From the NCBI RefSeq assembly GCF_022508225.1, contig NZ_JAETXJ010000004.1, forward strand, positions 238,696 through 302,695: a DNA stretch of 64,000 bases, in the 5' to 3' direction. The stretch is from Desulfovibrio sp. UIB00. Lineage in GTDB: Bacteria; Desulfobacterota; Desulfovibrionia; Desulfovibrionales; Desulfovibrionaceae. The notes below the pieces were generated by a model. It made no database searches, was not told the DNA's origin, and saw only the letters and a program-made list of their open reading frames with translations. A program made the translations under genes and the position numbers. Numbering within the stretch: position 1 is the stretch's first letter; each line of letters begins with the position of its first letter. This document shows positions 60,420-64,000 of the stretch, piece after piece.

Positions 60420-61103
60420 TCATTGCGCAGCACCGTCCTGATGCGCCTGACCATGGCCGGGCGCGCTCGGATTCGGCTCTGCGCCTTGCGCATGCGTAGC
60501 GCGGTGATTCTTGCCCACCCACTGCTCCGCTCCTCTCCATTCCGCATCCACCGCCACCCGTTTGGCATGGGCAAGCGCGCCCTCGGGCATGTTGCGGGGG
60601 CGGCACAGGGGGTTCACATAGCCTTGCATATCGCCCTTCTGCGCTGCAAAGTCGTCCCAGTTGTCCAGCAGGGCCTGCTTGTCAAACTTGAAGGCTGAAC
60701 GTCCGTTGGCCGCGTAGGCATAGACTTCCGTCAGCACAATGGCGTTCACCGGGCAGACCTCCGCGCAGTAGCCGCAAAAAATGCAGCGCAGGGCATCGAT
60801 ATTATAGGCATCCACCACGCGGCTGTTATCTGAGGCGCGGCTCCAGCGAATGCGTATGCAGTGCGAGGGGCATACCCGCGCGCAGCGCATGCAGGCAACG
60901 CAACGGCTCTCGCCGGTTGCAGCATCGCGTACCAAGGCGTGCCGCCCGCGAAAACCAGCGGCAACCACGGGTTTTTCTTCCGGGTACTGCCGCGTGATGG
61001 GGCGGTTGAACATGCGCCGCAAGGTCAGGGCCATGCCCTGGGCTATTTCTGTCTGCAACAGGGTTTGCAGCCAGTTGCGAGGCGCTTTGTACTGAATCTG
61101 CAT
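60420..61103 (-). CDS. nuoI: NADH-quinone oxidoreductase-type subunit I (2[4Fe-4S])
   Basis: A 227-residue protein. The two clusters N6a/N6b are bound by CVACMRCARVCP (about residues 68-79) and CIFCGYCAEVCP (about 107-118). The N-terminal amphipathic region IAQGMALTLRRMFNRPITRQ matches the membrane-surface helix of NuoI. The C-terminal extension of about 75 residues is longer than usual and ends in a His/Gly/Gln-rich stretch (HGQAHQDGAAQ), probably disordered. It starts 14 bp after nuoH, with GAGGAG upstream of ATG 61103. Confidence 0.95.
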   Translation of the reverse strand: MQIQYKAPRNWLQTLLQTEIAQGMALTLRRMFNRPITRQYPEEKPVVAAGFRGRHALVRDAATGESRCVACMRCARVCPSHCIRIRWSRASDNSRVVDAYNIDALRCIFCGYCAEVCPVNAIVLTEVYAYAANGRSAFKFDKQALLDNWDDFAAQKGDMQGYVNPLCRPRNMPEGALAHAKRVAVDAEWRGAEQWVGKNHRATHAQGAEPNPSAPGHGQAHQDGAAQ

Positions 61104-61117
61104 AGTTGCTCTCCTCG

Positions 61118-62086
61118 TCAAGAGGCTAGGGCCTTGCCCAGGGCGGTAATCACAATATTGAAGAGCGCCAGAGGGATAAGCACCTTCCAGCCAAGGGCCA
61201 TGAGCTGGTCGTAGCGGTAACGCGGCAGCGTGGCCCGCACCCAGAAAAAGAAAAACATGACGCCATACACCTTGAGCACCAGCCAGAACGGCGGGAAAAA
61301 GCCCACATCAACCGGGCCGCGCCACCCCCCCAGAAAGCAGACCACGCCCACCGTGGCCATCACAAACATGGACGTGTATTCGGCCATGAAAAACAGGGCG
61401 TAACGCATGCCGCTGTATTCCGTGCAATAACCGGAAACAAGCTCGCTTTCCGCCTCGGGCAGGTCAAAGGGCACGCGGTTGGTTTCCGCCAGCATGGCAA
61501 CGCAAAAGATAAAAAAGCCAATGCACTGGCGGAAGGCGAACATGCCAAAAAACGAATCACCTTGCGCGGCCACAATGTCGCCCAGATTGAGCGAACCGGA
61601 GAGCAGCATCACGCCCACAAGGCTGAGGCCCATGGCGATTTCATAACTGATCACCTGGGCCGAGGCCCGCAACCCGCCAAGAAAGCTGAACTTGGAGTTT
61701 GAGGCCCAGCCCGCCAGCACAACCCCGTAGCCGCCAAGGGAACTCATGGCGAACACAAAAAGCAGGCCGATATTGATGTTGGACAAGGCCCAGCCCTCGG
61801 CCCACGGCAGGATCGCCAGCGAGGCAAAGGCGGGCACCAGACAGATGATGGGAGCAAGCATGAAGATGGGCTTGTCTGCCGCCGAGGGGATGATATCTTC
61901 TTTAAAAAAGCTCTTGATGCCGTCCGCAATGGGTTGCAGCAGCCCAAGCCAGCCCACGCGGGTGGGGCCCATGCGCATCTGCATATGGCCGATGACCTTG
62001 CGCTCAAAATATGTGGCATAGGCCACATGCAGCAGCACGACCACCAGAAGCACAAGAAGTTGCAGTACAATTACCAGAACATTCAT
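61118..62086 (-). CDS. nuoH: NADH-quinone oxidoreductase-type subunit H
   Basis: A 322-residue membrane protein with about eight TM helices. MRMGPTRVGWLGLLQPIADGIK is the conserved quinone-chamber loop, SNSKFSFLGGLRASAQVISYEIAMG the second, AETNRVPFDLPEAESELVSGY the third, and RATLPRYRYDQLMALGWKVL the fourth. It links the quinone site to the membrane pumps. Length and motifs are normal. It follows nuoD after 78 bp, with no E, F or G genes in between. Confidence 0.96.
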   Translation of the reverse strand: MNVLVIVLQLLVLLVVVLLHVAYATYFERKVIGHMQMRMGPTRVGWLGLLQPIADGIKSFFKEDIIPSAADKPIFMLAPIICLVPAFASLAILPWAEGWALSNINIGLLFVFAMSSLGGYGVVLAGWASNSKFSFLGGLRASAQVISYEIAMGLSLVGVMLLSGSLNLGDIVAAQGDSFFGMFAFRQCIGFFIFCVAMLAETNRVPFDLPEAESELVSGYCTEYSGMRYALFFMAEYTSMFVMATVGVVCFLGGWRGPVDVGFFPPFWLVLKVYGVMFFFFWVRATLPRYRYDQLMALGWKVLIPLALFNIVITALGKALAS

Positions 62087-62164
62087 GGTTTCCCTGCCAG
62101 ATTGGTTGTAGCCGTAAACCCGGTTTGCCCTGCGCAGCCATAGGCCTTGCAGTCTGCCCCCTAT

Positions 62165-63475
62165 TTACCGGTCAGATTCTCCCAGCACCACGTCCATGCT
62201 GCCGATATTGGCGATAAGGTCGGCAATGAGTCCGCCCGGGGCAATGCTTGCCAGCGCGCCGATATGAATAAACGACGGGCCGCGCACGTGCATTCGGTAG
62301 GGCCTGCTGCTGCCGTCGCTCACAAAGTAGAACCCAAGCTCGCCCTTGGGGGCCTCCGTGGCTACGTACACATCGCCGGGCATGTAGATATTGTTGTCAT
62401 GCATGACCTGCCGCAGGCTGCCGCCAAAAAGCGCTGTTTCGGCCTCGCTGCGCCACGCCCTGTAGGGCATGAGCAGATCGGGGGCGTCTGCCGCGAGGGT
62501 CGCGCCGGGGGGGAGCTGATCCACGCACTGTTGCAGAATGCGCACAGACTGGCGCATTTCTTCCATGCGGCAGCGGTAGCGGGCGTAAATATCGCCATCG
62601 CTGCCCAGCGGCACTTCAAAATCCACCAGATCATAGGCATCGTAGGGTTCGTGTTTGCGCACATCGTAATCCACGCCCGAGCCGCGCAGGCAGGCCCCGG
62701 TGAGGCCTAGGGCCAGGGCTTCCTTGCCGTTCAGCACGCCAACGCCCACCGTGCGCTGCAACCAGATGCGGTTGGTATCGAGCAGGGTTTCGTACTCAAG
62801 TATGCGCTTGGGGAAGATATTGAGAAAATCCTGCAAGCCGTCCATGAAGCGCCCTGTCACGTCCTGCCGCACGCCGCCAATGCGCGGATACGTCAGGGTG
62901 AGGCGCGCGCCGCAGAGGTCTTCAAAAAGATCCAGCAGCATTTCGCGCTCGCGGAAGCAGTACAGAAAGACGGTCATGGCCCCGATATCCAGCGCGTGGG
63001 TGGCAAGCCAGAGCAGATGCGAGCACAGACGCGACATCTCGCAGGCAATGGTGCGGATGTAACGCGCCCGCAGCGGAGCCTGCACGCCCAGCAGCTTTTC
63101 CACCGCAAGGCAGTAGCCCGTGTTGTTGGACATGGCGGCGATGTAGTCCAGCCGGTCGGTGAGGGTGAGGGCCTGCGCGTAGGTGAAGGTTTCGGCCATT
63201 TTTTCAAAGCCACGGTGCAGATAACCCACCTGCGGGTCGCAGCTCAAAATGGTTTCACCCTCAAGCTCAAGGTCGAGGCGCAACACGCCGTGCGTGGCAG
63301 GGTGCTGCGGCCCGAGGCGCAGGCTGGTACGGTCCTCGTCGCTTTCGTCAAAGCAGTCAAAGTTGTCAGCGTCTTCGGGCAGTTCCCTGCCCAGCAGTTC
63401 CTGCACGTTCTGACGCCCCACAGGCTGACCGTGACGCACGGGGCATTCAATGCTCTGCTTGCGGATATCACTCAT
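62165..63475 (-). CDS. nuoD: NADH-quinone oxidoreductase-type subunit D
   Basis: A 436-residue homologue of the NiFe-hydrogenase large subunit. LGPQHPATHGVLRLDLELEGE contains the conserved quinone-site His, and GYLHRGFEKMAE follows. Metal-binding CxxC motifs of hydrogenases are absent, as expected for complex I. An N-terminal extension of about 45 residues (acidic, CFDESDEDRTS) precedes the family start. It overlaps nuoC by 8 bases. Confidence 0.94.
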   Translation of the reverse strand: MSDIRKQSIECPVRHGQPVGRQNVQELLGRELPEDADNFDCFDESDEDRTSLRLGPQHPATHGVLRLDLELEGETILSCDPQVGYLHRGFEKMAETFTYAQALTLTDRLDYIAAMSNNTGYCLAVEKLLGVQAPLRARYIRTIACEMSRLCSHLLWLATHALDIGAMTVFLYCFREREMLLDLFEDLCGARLTLTYPRIGGVRQDVTGRFMDGLQDFLNIFPKRILEYETLLDTNRIWLQRTVGVGVLNGKEALALGLTGACLRGSGVDYDVRKHEPYDAYDLVDFEVPLGSDGDIYARYRCRMEEMRQSVRILQQCVDQLPPGATLAADAPDLLMPYRAWRSEAETALFGGSLRQVMHDNNIYMPGDVYVATEAPKGELGFYFVSDGSSRPYRMHVRGPSFIHIGALASIAPGGLIADLIANIGSMDVVLGESDR

Positions 63476-64000
63476 GCTTTTCTCCCCCCTGCCAGCTCAG
63501 GGCGTCCGCCTCCCTAGCGTGTTCGCGCAGTTCGGTCAGGCCAGACCACTCAGGCACGCCACGCGAGGGGATGCGCACAGGATAGGCCTTGCGCAGGGGG
63601 TGGCCCTGCCAGTCGTCAGGCAGCAGGATGCGGCGCAGATCAGGGTGCCCCTTGAAGTGTATGCCCATGAGGTCAAAGACTTCGCGCTCAAGCCAGTTGG
63701 CCACAGGCCACAAAGGCACGGCGGAATCAAGGCCCGCATCGGGATCGTCCAGTTGGGCGCGCAAACGCAGGGCACTGCGCTGATTCACGGAATACAGGTT
63801 GTAGACGACCTCAAACGCGCCAAGGCCCTCCTGCTTGCGGCGGCTGTTGTCCACCCCGCAGAGCGAGCGCAGGTGCATCATGTCAAAATGCTCCCTGGCG
63901 TAAACCAGCAAATCAAGGATGCGACCGTGACGCAACAGCACCGCCGTCTGGCCACGAAACTCCTGTATGTCGAGCACTTCCTGCGGAAAAGCCTCACGCA
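63468..64000 (-). CDS. nuoC: NADH-quinone oxidoreductase-type subunit C (5' end outside window)
   Basis: At least 177 residues of the 30-kDa subunit. Visible motifs are FRGQTAVLLRHGR, FDMMHLRSLCGVDNS, REVFDLMGIHFKGHPDLRRILLPDDWQGHPLRKAYPV (the conserved family signature ending). The frame is open to the right edge, so the N terminus is cut off; an internal GTG near 63977 is not taken as the start. nuoA and nuoB would be expected just beyond the window. Confidence 0.93.
   Translation of the reverse strand, partial: REAFPQEVLDIQEFRGQTAVLLRHGRILDLLVYAREHFDMMHLRSLCGVDNSRRKQEGLGAFEVVYNLYSVNQRSALRLRAQLDDPDAGLDSAVPLWPVANWLEREVFDLMGIHFKGHPDLRRILLPDDWQGHPLRKAYPVRIPSRGVPEWSGLTELREHAREADALSWQGGEKHE

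Noticed and set aside
1..64000. CRISPR arrays, transposases, integrases and att-type repeats
   Set aside because: No regularly spaced repeats, no transposase- or integrase-like frames, and no direct repeats next to the tRNA-Sec gene were seen.

Overview
The window is a GC-rich, gene-dense piece of bacterial chromosome. Its gene content points to a member of the Desulfovibrionaceae (sulfate-reducing Desulfovibrio type). The signs are a tRNA-Sec gene, an ftsH-folP-cdaA-cdaR-glmM-galU string, a stand-alone FmdE protein, Ni and Mo uptake systems, a TauE/SafE anion exporter, a chemoreceptor with a cysteine-rich PAS domain, and a complex I operon without NADH-oxidising subunits. No sulfate-reduction hallmark gene lies inside the window, so the assignment rests on overall family resemblance. 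I see no phage, insertion sequence, integrase or CRISPR array; this is mostly core chromosome.

Layout. 1-9.8 kb: a left-truncated GH3 hexosaminidase and an FmdE protein (minus); a cysteine hydrolase, a UshA-type nucleotidase and a BASS transporter (plus); a fluoride resistance unit (riboswitch, terminator, crcB/fluC, DUF190); cinA (minus); metY behind a 12-bp inverted repeat; a small secreted protein. 9.8-18.7 kb: a GT2 glycosyltransferase and a glutamine amidotransferase (minus); a nikK-cbiM-nikL-cbiQ-cbiO nickel/cobalt ECF operon; a PAS-GGDEF protein; an Rlu pseudouridine synthase. 18.8-31.7 kb: der, selC (minus, with its own promoter and terminator), then ftsH, folP, a membrane GGDEF protein, cdaA, cdaR, glmM, galU and priA. 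This stretch joins protein quality control, folate synthesis, c-di-GMP and c-di-AMP signalling and envelope precursor synthesis.

31.8-40 kb: two outer-membrane beta-barrels (FadL type and OmpX-like), each followed by a terminator; an AT-rich intergenic region; a divergent DnaA; the molybdate cluster modC-modA-modB-modD with a 4-oxalocrotonate tautomerase at its end. 40.1-52.2 kb: a ferredoxin-nitroreductase fusion (minus), a chemoreceptor with a candidate sigma-28 promoter, a beta-carbonic anhydrase, a soluble hybrid histidine kinase, a rhodanese/persulfide-dioxygenase-like pair, a periplasmic serine hydrolase (minus) and an old-yellow-enzyme homologue. 52.3-64 kb: all minus strand, nuoC-D-H-I-J-K-L-M-N, followed by a TauE/SafE exporter and a small three-TM protein. 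The nuo set runs directly from D to H without E, F or G, as in 11-subunit Fpo/ferredoxin-type complexes.

Metal supply (Ni, Mo), selenocysteine incorporation and the quinone-reducing complex fit an anaerobe that uses hydrogenases and formate dehydrogenases. That link is inferred from context, because those enzymes are not in the window. Strong hairpins at convergent gene ends, often without a T-run, recur across the window.
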